From Neocallimastix lanati (nom. inval.) (lineage: Eukaryota > Neocallimastigomycota > Neocallimastigomycetes > Neocallimastigales > Neocallimastigaceae), in assembly GCA_016946835.1 (NCBI GenBank), contig JACVTC010000011.1, positions 1,797,501 to 1,861,500 of the forward strand: a stretch of 64,000 nucleotides of DNA, read 5' to 3'. Of this stretch, positions 16,577-30,689 are shown in pieces. The translations under genes and the position numbers were made by a program. Position 1 is the stretch's first letter, and each line of letters starts with the position of its first letter. The notes beneath the pieces were generated by a model that saw only the letters and a list, made by a program, of their open reading frames with translations, searched no databases and had not been told where the DNA came from.

Positions 16577-16880
16577 ATTTAATAGTTATTAATTTTTATA
16601 ATTTTAAAATAAATAATATATATATTATAATAAATGTATTTTTTTTTTTTAATAAAAAATAATTAGAAAATTAATTTATTAATGTACATTATTATATAAT
16701 ATAATTATATTTATTATTATATATTTTATACTTTATTTTATTAGTATTTCTGGATATTTTGAAGTTATTGATATAAAAGATGAAGAAATTAAAAAATTTC
16801 ATAAATGGAAAAGTAAAAAAAATTTAATAATGGTATTAATTTTAGATATTATTATATCAACTATATTTGTATTTGTGTAA
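14880..16880 (+). CDS. RGS-domain membrane protein, RAX1-like
   Basis: Three exons in a consistent frame, 14880-15408, 15966-16503 and 16745-16880, giving 400 aa. The acceptor at 15965 was chosen because it restores the frame; the later AG at 15985 does not. Residues about 45-110 look like the start of an RGS domain (FPSLKDCLENKTLAPFCTYN, then YLDFLLDLLSHKRLIDSYKS). A poly-Asn run interrupts it, and the second half follows (DLLYSAKQIFETYLIN, then AIRELEKKIYEEKQWGYELF). Three hydrophobic helices end the protein, the third after SGYFEVIDIKDEEIKKFHKW. An RGS domain followed by three membrane helices is the plan of fungal Rax1, which acts with Rax2 in marking polar growth sites. RGS domains usually speed GTP hydrolysis by G-alpha, but Rax1 activity is not established. 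RAX1 orthology is probable, not proven. Confidence 0.75.
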
Positions 16881-17013
16881 TTTAAAAATTTATATTTTTC
16901 AAAAAATATTATTATATGAAAGTAAAAGTATAAATAAATAAATATTAATAAATAAAAAATAATTGTATTTAAATTAATATTAATTAAATATAAAAATAAG
17001 TTTCTTAATATTA

Positions 17014-17071
<58 letters not shown>

Positions 17072-17075
17072 TTTT

Positions 17076-17121
<46 letters not shown>

Positions 17122-17206
17122 ATAAAGACAAATTAATACATTAAAAATAATTAAATATCTATGTTAATTTAAATTTTTTTGCTAAATTTTAAACTTTTTT
17201 TTTATG

Positions 17207-17237
<31 letters not shown>

Positions 17238-19719
17238 TTATTATTATTATTATTATAAAGACTAAAATATTAAATATTTTAACTTTATTTACGATTTATA
17301 TAAAATGTAAAATTGATTTTATAAATTATTTTTACATTTTTTAATTGTAAAAATAATTATTTTAACAATATAAAAATATATATTAATATATTAATATATA
17401 TATTTAAAAGAAAAGAAATAGAAACAAAAGTAAAAAACATTCAATAAAGTTAATTTTGATTAAAACATATTTATTACAGATATTTATATATATAATTTTT
17501 ACCATATTTTTTTTATAACTAATTTTAGATATTAAATTAAAAACTATTAATGATATTAAATAATGAATAAATTCTTTTTTAAAGAAAAAAAAAAAAGGTA
17601 AACTACTATATTTGTATAGTTTATATAATATAATAATCTAAAAATAATAATAATAAAAAAAAAGATCTGGTCCTAATAATTGATTAAATAAGTTTATTTA
17701 TTTGGTAAGCATACATTTGATTTTATAATATAAACAAATTATTAAATTGATTTTTCAAAGTTTTTTTTTTAATTCACATACAATTTTATTTAATAATTGT
17801 CGTAATTTTTTACCATGAGATATCAAATAAAAAATCAATATTAAAATGTTCTTTTTTTAATATTTAAAAATGTTTTTAAATAAAGGCATTATTCTCCTAT
17901 CATGATAATTTAAAAATATAATTATATTTATAATTATATAATACAAATTTGTGTTTTATACTTATTCTATATTTACCATTATATTTTTATTCAATCTATA
18001 TAACTAAGATTAATAAACTGGAAGCTTTTGTTATTAATTTCCTTTAAAACTAAATAATAAATATAATATATAAAAAATACTATTTGCTTAAAAATCCATA
18101 TATTAATTTTTATATTAGATATTTTAATAAAATTAAATGTATAATAAATATTTATAAAATTATAAAACATATAAAATATATAAAATATTAAAATTTTATT
18201 GTTTATTTTTTATTTTATTTTTTTTTTAATTCTTATTTAAAGTTTTTATAATATTTTAAAATATTTAAATTAAAAAACTTTTTAATTAAATATTATAATA
18301 TATATACTTGGTATAAATGATATATATATATTTTTTTCCTAAGTTAAAAAATTTAATAAATTAATTTAGATAAAAACTTATGAAAATTTGTATTTAGTAA
18401 TAAATATTATATTTTATTTATAAATATAATTATTAAATTTTTATACATGTATTCTTTATTATAATAAGGTATTTTTATAGTATATTTATGTTTATAAAAT
18501 ATAGAATATTTTTATTTGAAAAATATGGATAGTATAATATATAATTTATTTGAAATTAAGATATATTATAATATTATATAAAATATATACTTTTGTCACA
18601 TATGAATAAAGATGATAAAATATATATACTTCATAAACCTGTAATAAAGAAATATGCTTTTGATAACAATCAAAAGACTTTATTCTAATCGCCTTTTATA
18701 AATATAAGCATCTTAAACAAAATACAAAATATAAATTTGAATTCATATTTTCCCATCCTATTTTATTATTATTTTTATTATTATTTTTATTATTATTATT
18801 ATTATTTTAAATCCGAATAAAAAATGTGATTAATAAAATATAAAAACAAGCATTCATTAACACATCAATATTTGTATAAAGGTTATAATATCATTTAAAG
18901 TTTGTTTCTTTACCTTTTTTTTTTTATTAAATATAATTACTATTGTATATGAATATTATATATATACTTTTTTTTTTACTATTAAATTTTTATAATAAAT
19001 TCTATTAAATAATAATTATTAAATTATATATAAAAAAAAAAAAGAATAGTCAAATAATAATTGAATTAAATTTTATTAATAAGGATGTTTATAAAATATA
19101 AAGATAACATATAAATAATAATTTCTAAAAAGAAAAAATATTTAAATCTAACATATTAATTATAATATATATAATTTTATCATGATTAATAATAAACCTT
19201 TTTTTAATTTTTAAATAAAAAATATTCACATATGAATGAAATATAATTCAATATATAGGAATCATGTATTAATTGAAATTTAAAATTTTCAATTAATCTT
19301 ATTTTTTTTATATTCTGTTTAATTATTTAAACTTTTATTAATTTTAATAATTTTTTATTTAATTTAATTTTATTTAACAAAATTAAATTTTAATATTTTA
19401 TTTTAATTGTAGTATTTTTATTTATCTGTAATATTTTTAATTATTAAATTATTAATAGTATAAATATTTAATTACTATTATTTTTTTTTTATTACAATCA
19501 GTTTATTATTTTTATTTTTATATATAATTTTTTATATTTTAAAAATAATTAGATATATATTAAAATTGTATTTACTCCATCAATATTATTATATAATAAT
19601 AATCATAATAACACAAAATAATTATAATAAAATAAAAATGAAAATATTAATTATTTTAATAAAAGAATAAAATAATAATAAATTTTATTATTTTATTATA
19701 TAGTTTTTTTTAATTTTTT

Positions 19720-19758
<39 letters not shown>

Positions 19759-21584
19759 TTTTTTTCTTTATTTTTATATATATTAATTGATTCAAAATTT
19801 AAATCTCTAGCTTATTAATTATTTATTAATCAAAGAAAGTAAAAAAAATTAAATTATAATGTAGATTTAATATTAAATAATAATATATATGATATTCTTT
19901 AAAAAATATTTTCAATATATATTGTAATATTTTGAAATATTTTTAATTAATTTCCTAAAAAAATAATAGTATTGTTACATATATACATATGCGTATAATT
20001 TTTTTCGTTTCTTTTTTATTTTTATTTTTAATATACGTTCAATATTTATTTATTTGAAAAAAATTTTTTACAATAAAAGGAAATAACAGTAATTAATACA
20101 ATAATAATAAGGTGAAGGAAAATCACGAAAAGAAAAGAATCAATATTATTTACAAGATATTACAGTTTTAATTAAGGTATTGAGGAATAAGAAAAATAGT
20201 AATATATCTTTCACGTTCATACAATATTTTTTTTTATTTTTTTATATATTTTTATATTGTATGTATATATCATATGTATATATCATATTAATTGTAATAA
20301 TGTGATTAACATAATATAAAGGAATTATTTATTAAAATAATATTTTATTATAAAAAATGTAATAAATTTAATTGAAATTATATATTTATTTTCTATTTTT
20401 TTTCTACATTTCTATTTTTTATTTAATATAATATGTATAATATAAATAATATATTATTTTAATTTCCAGGTTGAACTAAAAGGAGTATTGCCTTTTTTTT
20501 TTTTTAAAAAATATTTCAGTGGTTAAAGCGCGTTTTTCTTTTCTTAGAAATAAGTTAAAAAAAAAAAAAAAAGAAAGAATACAACAGTAGTAATAATAAT
20601 AAAAAAGAAGAATAATATTAAAGCGCAAAAATATATATATATATATATATATACAAATATATATATTTATTTTTATTTTGCTTATAATATATACGTTTTT
20701 AAAGGAGGATATATAAATAACGATATTTAAGTGAATTACTATGTTAATATATATTTAAAAATAATGTAATCAAACATTATTATAATTATAATCAAAAGTG
20801 AATATTATTAATAGTAATACAAATTTCTCTATAATAATAATAAATTATGGATATAGTGAGTTAAATAATAAAATATTAATTTTTAAGAACTTAAAAAAGA
20901 AATACTCACAAAAAATAAAAAATAAAAAAAAAAAAAAAAAAAAAGGTGAAGGAAAAATATAAAAAAAAGAAAAGTTAATATAAAATATTTTATATTATTG
21001 AAACAAATATTTTACGAAATATTGAAATATTCCGTATCGTATTATTATATAAAAAGGAAATAATCATATATAATATATATAAAACATATCAAATATAGCT
21101 AAATTATTTCAATTTTTAAACTATTTTTATAAAAAACGAACAAACTATAAAAATATATATAATTTTTATATATTTTATTTTTGATATAGTAAAAAATTTT
21201 ATATTTTAACATTATTATTTCATTTTTTATCTTTTCCAATAAATATTCACTTGTACATAAGTTTTTTTTTATTTAATTATTATTTACTTAAAGAAAAATA
21301 AATATAATATTATTATACATGAAATTTTTAATTTAAATAGAACTAATTAATCCTAAATTAGTAAAATATTTTTGAAATACAAGAAAAATATATACTTTTC
21401 TTTTCATTTTATAATTTTGTACAATAATATTTTAAATATATAAGAAGAAAACGCCGTTTAAAACTTGAATAATTATCATATTACAACAATACATAAATAT
21501 TACAAAAAATTATATACATACATAAGTTAATTATTATTTAATAAATAATTTATCAGAAAATTAATATATATATATATATATAAA
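16881..21584. other. Gene-free AT-rich region, 4.7 kb
   Basis: I see no coding region, tRNA or rRNA. Microsatellites dominate: an (ATT)n run at about 17014-17070 passes into T-tracts to 17115, another T-tract lies at about 19722-19753, and (AT)n at about 20631-20653. The least simple stretches are 20095-20180 and 20460-20600 (with ggttaaagcgcg); they may be 5' UTR or promoter of the gene at 21585 but carry no recognised motif. Confidence 0.55.
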
Positions 21585-22180
21585 ATGGAAAAAACTATAA
21601 AAAAGTCATACAATAAGACACAGCAAGACAATTCTAGTTTTTTAGTTATATACATACTTTTCTTTGTCATAACAGCTATTTGGGTTACCGTATATTATAA
21701 AAAGTTAAAAGCAATATGCGTAGGCTATATATTGAAGAATATACAATTTAGTAAGCATAATTAATAATACTGTAAATGTAAACATATTTATATTATATAA
21801 TGAATACGTTTTTCTTATTTTTTATTATTATTAAATTTAAAAATAAAGAAAATTTATATAATAATCTTTTGGATGATCCATTGGAAATAGTAAATGAAGA
21901 AAATAAAAAAAATAAAAATGTAATAATTTACTTAATTCAAATAATAATAAAATGAAATGAAAGTATTAATAATATTTAATATATAATTTATTATAGATAT
22001 TTACTTATAGTCCATTTGAATACATTCAAAATATTAATTATCGCATTTTAAATCTAGCAAATTTTAAATATTCAATATCTACCTTTTTAAAAAAGTAAGA
22101 TATTCACTAAAAAATTTTATTAAATAATCTTGAAATGAAATAAATATTAAATATATATATATATATGTATATTTTATATA

Positions 22181-22218
<38 letters not shown>

Positions 22219-22373
22219 ATTAGTATTCAATCACCATTATTAATATTAAAAAAGATTGAAATATATCTAGATGAACTTGATTATCATGTACCAAAAAAAA
22301 TGTATGAAATATGAATAAATATTTCTATATAACGTAGATTATTTTTATAAATAAGGAAAACAAATAATTTAAT

Positions 22374-22404
<31 letters not shown>

Positions 22405-25068
22405 TTTTTTTTTGATTAGTAAAAATAATAGGAATAAAGGAAAAAGTCTAAAGATTTGCAATAATAAAAAAGAAAATGTTAAGAAAAATGGATCGTTACA
22501 ACAAGTAAATTTACAAAAGAAAAAGAAAAAACAGAGACAAAGGATGGATTTACAAGAAAATCATATTTTATCATCTTCTACTTCTTCATCCAAGTTTACA
22601 TCAATTCCATCTTCACCTGTTCCAATATTTTACGAAAGTTTTATTATACAGAAAGCTACCTCTACTACTACACCATCCTCAAGATCCTCTAGTTCCTCGT
22701 TAGTAACTACTATTGCTTCAGTAGTAGCATCTTCCTCCTCCTCATCAACTACTATCAGTTCAAAATCTTTATCATCATCTAAAACACTTATATCATCTTC
22801 AAATCCATCTTTTGCATCACTTAACAAAAAGTCATATAATTCTTCATCAATGGTTTCAATTGTATCATCAGAAAACGATAAAGATAAAATTAAATCATAC
22901 CCTAAAAAGAAAATAACAGAAAAGAAAGAAGAAAAAACATTAACAGCAGCTTCTTCTTCAGATTCATCTTCAATTCCATCATCATCGTCTGCAGTTATTG
23001 AACTAAAGAGTGAAAATAAATCAGAATGTCCAATAATTGATACAAAGAATTCAATTAAGTTTTCACAACCAATTACTCCTCAAATATGTAAGATATATAT
23101 TAATATGTATATTTTTTATTATTATTCAATCTTTTTTGTTTTATTTTTGATATTTTTATAATTTTTTTTTATTATTATTATGCCTTATTATTATAAGTTA
23201 TAATTAAATTTATATATTTATTGTTATTATTTTTTTTTTCAGTTAAAAAATTGTTAATAAAATTTAATTCTGATTAAATTATTAAAATTATTTATATAAT
23301 TTTATTTTTATTTATTTATTTATTTATAAATTAAAATTTATAAAAAATAGCTGAAGCACCATCAATTCATTCTGTTCATTCATTAAATGATGACTCTGAT
23401 AATGAAGATAATGATTCTGACGAAGATACTTGTTATGATTCGTATATTTCGAGTGAAGTATCCGATAACTATTCGACTACTTCTGAATTAAGTGATTCTG
23501 AAGATGATGTTATTATCTTAATAAATCCAGAACAAGATTTATCATTCTTATCTCCAAGAATTGGTCAAAATAATGATGAAGCAAATAGTATATCATACCA
23601 TAAGAATGATTTTAAAAATAAGAATAATACACAAATTAATAATGAAGAATATAATAGAAATATGCAAAGACGAGGTAATAAAAATAATTACAATAATAGT
23701 AAAAAGAAGAATGAAATAGAAGAAAATAGAAGAATTAATAGTAACAGCAATAATAGAAAAAATAATTCTTATTTACGTAATAGAATGTCTAAATCATTTT
23801 CAGTATCTAACAGAAAATACAATAATACCATGAATGACAAATCTTCAAACACTTCTTCACATTCATTGAAAACATTAATATCTTCATTTGATGATTTAGC
23901 AAATCAAAATAAACAACTTAATGATGAACAAGCCAATACTTATGGTAATAATACTGATAGTGGTAAAGACAATAATAATACTAAAAACAATACAACAATA
24001 GATTTATCTCCAAAACCATCTACTGATATATTATTATCCTCCTTTAAAGAACCATATTTAGTAAAGTCTTTTATTAGTACAACTTCTTCTATACAACAAT
24101 CACCATCATTATCTGTATCATCAGTGTTTTCAGAACAATCAGATTCTTCTTCAGCTACTTTGGTTCATCCAAGCTATTCCCAAATTTCTACTACATCAAC
24201 ATTTTCTACTAAGGATAATTTAACTGCTTCTACTACCGAATTGACTGTAAAATCATCTGCTATTTTAGATAAGGAACAAGGTCAAAATTGTTCTCCTAAT
24301 ATAAATGTGAATATTAGTATAAATAATAATTCTTCTACTACTACCTCTCCATTAAATAATAATACTAAAACCACCTCTAAATCCTCTGTATTTTATTCTT
24401 CCGCTCCAATGAGAATGAGAAGAAATAAGCATTATTATCCATCTGTTGTTTCTCATTCAAGGTCTTATAATTCTTATAGTTCATCAAGCATAATGCAAAG
24501 ACATATTCGAAAAGGAAAGAATTATTCCAATTTTTCGCAAGGTTATTTTATTCCACAGGGTTATCTCAGGAATAGTAATGGCTCTAATATATTAGGAGAA
24601 AAATTAATACCGGTGATGAAAACTGACTACTGCGGTAATATGACTACTAATTCTTATTGTCCAGTAATTTACAATACGGCCACGCCTTATACACTAATTA
24701 CAACACCTAATTCTCAAGGAATTTCTGTTTTATCAACACCAATGATATTATACCCTACTCAAGCCATGGCTACAGTTGTTTCTTCTACACCATTTAATAG
24801 TTCAAATTATATTATTATTGATAATTCTCCTAATCTTAATCAACAATTAAGTTCTTCCTCCCATAGATATAATAATAATAAAAGATTTAATTTTAATAAA
24901 AAGAGACCACTTTATTTTCCTTATTTTAAAAGAAATAATAATTATTATCATTATAATAATAAGAATTTAATTACCCATAAATGTTCCAATGATTCTAAAA
25001 ATAATAATAACAAAACCAGTAATAGTAAGAATTCAAATGAAAATATCAATAGTAACGAAATTCTTATA

Positions 25069-25112
<44 letters not shown>

Positions 25113-25554
25113 AGTAGTAAATTACATGGAAAACAATATTATAAATAAAGAAAATAATAATACTAATTTTGGTACTGGTAATAATCAGACTAGTGAACAA
25201 GAAATTACTACTACTACTACTACTAGTAATTCTATATCTAGTGAACAAGAAATTAATTATAATAATAATGACGAATCAATAAATGAAGTAAATAATAAAA
25301 ATAATAATAATAAATCAATATGTCTTTCTACTGATAAAAGAATATTTAAGTCTAAAAGATTTAGTAACAATCAACGGATTCAAAAAAGAAACGGTTTTAA
25401 TATACATAAATCTTCATTCCACAAAACTTTTAAAAAAGCTCCACTAAAAGCTGATAATGAATATTATTATCAATCAATACCGGTCATAGCTCAGCAACAA
25501 CCTAATGCACAATACGTATTCTTTAATACTTATAATAATCAGAAATATACATAA
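21585..25554 (+). CDS. Large Asn/Ser-rich protein with an N-terminal membrane helix, unknown function
   Basis: Six exons join in one frame: 21585-21750, 21849-21919, 21997-22094, 22224-22301, 22420-23087 and 23351-25554, giving 1,094 aa. Near the N-terminus a single hydrophobic helix (FLVIYILFFVITAIWVTVYY) suggests a membrane anchor. A short ordered-looking segment follows (FEYIQNINYRILNLANFKYS, then LLILKKIEIYLDELDYHVP). The rest is low complexity: a basic patch, a long Ser-rich tract (about 22555-22840), an acidic Asp/Ser/Glu stretch at the start of exon 6, then Asn/Ser-rich sequence with a poly-Asn run near 25070. The last residues, SIPVIAQQQPNAQYVFFN, look more conserved. I do not recognise a family. 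The consistent phases across five introns argue that it is a real expressed gene. Confidence 0.72.
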
Positions 25555-26709
25555 TAAAAATAAAATTAGCCTCTAATTATTTAATTTTTATTTAAAGAAA
25601 ATTAGCACAAAAAAAAAAAAAAAAAAAAAAAAATAGCAGTTATAATATTAAATAATAATAAAAAAAATAATAATAGCAGTAATATATAAATTATTATTAA
25701 TAATGAAAAGTATAATATTATATTATAATATTATTAAAATAAAAAAATATAAAAGAAATAATTAATATATAAAAAAGTATATAAAGCGATAAATATATAT
25801 ATATAATATTTATTTATGATAAAAGAAAAAGAAAAAGAAAAAAAATGTTAAGGTTTGCAGATAGAGATAATGAAGATTACATTAATTTTTAAATTTATTT
25901 AAATTACATAAAATATAAATATTAGTAACAAAATAAATTAAAATAAGCCACATATTTTATTATTATTTTATATATACACATATATTGATCTTTTTTTTTT
26001 TTTTTAAAAAAAAAATTAAATAATAAAAATTATAAATTTATATATTTATATTTAAATTTGAATAATTTTACAAAAGAAAAAATATTTATATATGAATATG
26101 AGATTATAATTATATATATATAATTGCTGAGATTAATTTTTAAAATATATATATTACGTATATAAAAATTAAAATAAAAAAAAATTTTTTTTCTTGTAAT
26201 TAGAATTACTAATTTATTTTTCCTTTTCCATTTTTTAACTATTAGTCTATTTAAATATTGAGAAAGTATAATATTTAAAAAACAAAAAATAAAAAAAAGG
26301 AAAATTGAAAATTTTCACATATTAATTAGAAAAACTTTTTTTTTTAATACTTTGAAATTATTTATTTACCATTTAAAAAAAAAAAAAATTAATTAGAAAT
26401 ATTATTTAATTAAAATTAAATCATATATATTTATTGTTTATATTTTTAAATTTGTTTATTTTTATTATAATTTTATTATATTTGATTATATATTTACAAA
26501 TGATTTTTATTATTATTATTTATTTTTCTTATTGTAATAAAAGAACTATAATCATTTTATTTTTAATATCAAATATTATTTATTTTTATACTTCTTTTTT
26601 TCTTTTTAATAAAAATTTTATTTTCCAGTTTCTCTTGTTTATTCAAGAGTATTTATTTAAAGGGAAAAAATTATATTATAATTTTTATTCATGATAAATT
26701 TGAAAAAAC
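25555..26709. other. AT-rich region between convergent genes
   Basis: It holds the presumed 3' ends of the Asn/Ser-rich gene (+) and the QPRT gene (-). An A-tract lies at about 25610-25633. An 86-codon ORF at 26434-26694 is composed almost only of Phe/Ile/Leu/Tyr codons from A+T repeats and is not a gene. Confidence 0.55.
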
Positions 26710-28388
26710 TCAGTGTTTTGGTTGAATCTTTAAAGAAAAATCAATAATTGGTACACCGTGAGATAAGGAACCAAGAGAAATAACATCGACAGCTATTATT
26801 TATTTATTTATTATTGTTGTTAACAAATTATTTTTTATAATATTAAAAAATAAATATTAAATGTTAATCATTATTAGATATATTTTTAATAAAATTTATT
26901 TATTTTATAATAATATTAATAAGCTTACAATTATCAAAGTATTCAACAATATTGTCTTCAGAGATACCACCACTGGCTTCAATTAAGACAGTACGGTTGG
27001 AGAACTTTTCCTTTAAACGTCTAGCAGTGGCCTTTAAATCATCTGGCTTGAAGTTATCTAACATAACAATATCAGCACCAGCAGTAATAGCCTCTTCTGC
27101 TTCTTCTTCAGTACGACATTCGACTTCAACTTTAAGAGCAAAACCACCAACCTTTTTGGCTTGCTTAGTAGCAGCAGTAATAGAGCCTTGACTCCAGATG
27201 TGGTTATCTTTTAACATAATCATAGAGGAAAGATCAACACGGTGAGTATCAACACCACCAACAAGCATACCGTACTTTTCAACAAGACGGAAACCTTATT
27301 TCGTTTTATATTATTATTAATATTATTTTTGTTATTTTTATTATATATATAATAAAAATAATATATTAATATCCAAAAAAAAAAAAAAAAAAAAAAAAAA
27401 AGAATTAAAAAAGTATTATTTTTCAGTAAAGTATTATTATCATTAGTTATTAATAAATATTATATTTTATTAAAAATACTTGTAAATTTATTATTACCTG
27501 GTGTAGTCTTTCTAGTACCAGCAACAACACCTTGCCATTTGTGTTGTTCCTTTAAGTTAGCAAGCTTAGTAGCTCTATGTTATTTTTTAATATTTTAAAA
27601 TGCATAATTATTTGAATTATTCATCATCAATATGAATATATATATTTATAATTATTAATATAATATATATTTATAATATTTATAATATTTGTAATATTTA
27701 AAATATTTATAATTTTTATATATATTTTATTTTTATTATTTATTTATACATATATTTATCATATTTTAATATTTATAGTTACCTAGTAGCAATACCACTA
27801 CAACGAGAGATAGTGTTTAAGGCAACTCTTTCACCAAGAAGTAAAGATCTAGCCTTACCATAAACACGGGCAACTTCAAAACGCTTCTTTTCAGTAGTAG
27901 CTGGATCGAATTCATCACCTTCCTTTAAGAGCCATTCAACTCTACAACCACATTGGTTGAAAACTTCATTGAAAAATGGAACACCAGCTAACTTACCCTA
28001 TATTATCAATAATATAGATTTAATTTATAAAAATATATATATTTAAAAATTTTATTAAATTTATATGTTTTTATTAAAATGTATTTTATATACATATATA
28101 TATTTAATTTAAATATTTATAACATTTATTATTATGGTTATATTTGAATAATTTTTTAATTGTAAATTCTTATTCATTTTTATTGTACAAAAATTTCTAA
28201 AAATGGATGGATATTTAATTTTAGTGTACCTTAGATTTTCCGTATAACACAGCCACTTCATCAGAATCACCAACAACATAACCTCCATAATCAAAAGATG
28301 GAGTATCTTCACGAATCCATTCGGTGATGGAAGTCTTCCAGGATGGTGGTAATAAGCATTCCAAGTTTCCAACGTTTGTAGTAGTCAT
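26710..28388 (-). CDS. Nicotinate-nucleotide pyrophosphorylase (quinolinate phosphoribosyltransferase)
   Basis: Converts quinolinate and PRPP to nicotinate mononucleotide, CO2 and PPi, the last committed step of de novo NAD synthesis. Five exons, 28230-28388, 27783-27997, 27498-27574, 26929-27294 and 26710-26792, sum to exactly 900 nt (299 aa), the usual length. The N-terminus [20 protein letters not shown] and the segment [19 protein letters not shown] are those of eukaryotic QPRT. Active-site motifs are intact: [52 protein letters not shown] and IEASGGI. It is a cytosolic, homo-oligomeric enzyme in known cases. In strict anaerobes quinolinate cannot come from the oxygen-requiring kynurenine route, so an aspartate-derived source is likely (inference). 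Coding base composition is clearly more GC-rich than the flanks. Confidence 0.97.
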
Positions 28389-29279
<891 letters not shown>

Positions 29280-29555
29280 GATATGTACCACCCTTGGTTT
29301 CAACTCCCCCTCAGGGGCAGTGTGAATATTAAAGTAGTCACACACTTTCATATAGGTAGAATTATCCCTAATGGACGACCTTACTGTGTATTCAGCATTA
29401 GTGCTCTTACATGCATATTATTACTGAGAATATTCTAGTATGCTTTTTCTCAAAATGTTTCTCCAGTTCCTAACTTCCCTTCGAAGCAAGGTCAGTACAG
29501 CCTAACCCATGGAGATATGTACTATCTTGTTAAACGTCATAATAATGATTGTATA
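29280..29555. other. GC-richer non-coding island, unclassified
   Basis: About 270 bp of complex sequence (ccacccttggtttcaactcc and onwards, to catggagatatgt) in otherwise A+T DNA. No frame stays open and no tRNA or rRNA is recognised. It adjoins the possible copia LTR at about 29.6 kb and may be part of a retroelement, a solo LTR or a SINE. Confidence 0.4.
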
Positions 29556-30680
29556 ATTCAAAAATATTGTCAGAGAATTTCAATTAATTTCATATATCTA
29601 TAAAATCATCATATATTATACATGAATTTAATGCACCTTTTCGTCACATTATTAAATACATAAAATATTAATGAAATTACATATGCTTCTTTTGTTTTAT
29701 ATTGTATATTTATCAAATAATGATAAATATATTATTAAGAATATAATATCTCACACTTTCAGTATATATTCCTTATAGTTAATATGACTTTTATTAATTA
29801 CGTGAATATTATATGAAAGAAAATATTATAGTTTAACTATATTAAGTTTTATATTAACTATTTAACTATCTAATTATTATTTAATATCAAATATTTTCGA
29901 AAGTTTTAGTGTTTATCCCTTCTGGTATATCCACACATATTCTTCTATTTAAGCATTAAAACAAGCTACTTTTATATATATTTGTCTTATGATCCATTTA
30001 TATTGTGATGCAATGGCAATTGTAATTATTAAACTATCTGCTTCAATCGTAATCAATAATTGTGAATTATTTTCTGACACGATAATAAGTTGAGATTAAA
30101 ATTTTTTTGATATTAGATGTATAGTGAACTTTCGATTAAGTAAAATCGAAATCTTTAATAACATCATGTTAAATTACGTATATTACAATAATAAAGAAAG
30201 AAACTAATTAAAGAAAATAAAATAACTTTTTAACACCAAATAAAGAAAATTTTATTATCATACATAATTACTTACTAAGTTTACTAAGTTGGTGATATTA
30301 TATTTTATTTATTTATTTATTTATCTATTTATTTATTGTTAATTAATTAATAAAATAATTAATTAATAAAAACTCGAAATTGTTAAAATAGAGACTGAAT
30401 TACTTTTCAATTTCAATTTCAATTCAATTTCAATTTCAATTATTAATTTTAATAATAATAAATAAAATAAGTTTATCATTTATGTATATATTAATAATAA
30501 ATTAATTTTAATTTGTTATATAAAAATCTTTCTGGCTATTATAGTCATAAAAATTATAGTAATAAATATAAAATAATATAACTATATATAAATTTTTATA
30601 TAATAAAATCTTATTTAAATTTTTAAACAATAATTCATAACTAAATGATTTTAAAATATTTAAATATTAAGTGTAATTAC
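29556..30680 (-). mobile_element. Possible copia 3' LTR and decayed flanking sequence
   Basis: AATTTAATGCACC at 29625-29637 is the exact reverse complement of a 13-mer (1955-1967) just after the plus-strand copia remnant, and neighbouring bases are also similar. Orientation fits: here the Gag remnant at 30.7-31.8 kb is on the minus strand, so its 3' LTR would lie at lower coordinates. The rest of the block has no readable coding, and most of Pol is missing. Confidence 0.4.
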
Positions 30681-30689
30681 TATACTATA

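Noticed and set aside
22630-22827. 65-codon minus-strand acidic ORF
   Set aside because: Antisense shadow of the Ser-rich exon of the Asn/Ser-rich gene.
26952-27191. 79-codon plus-strand ORF
   Set aside because: Antisense shadow of the conserved QPRT exon.
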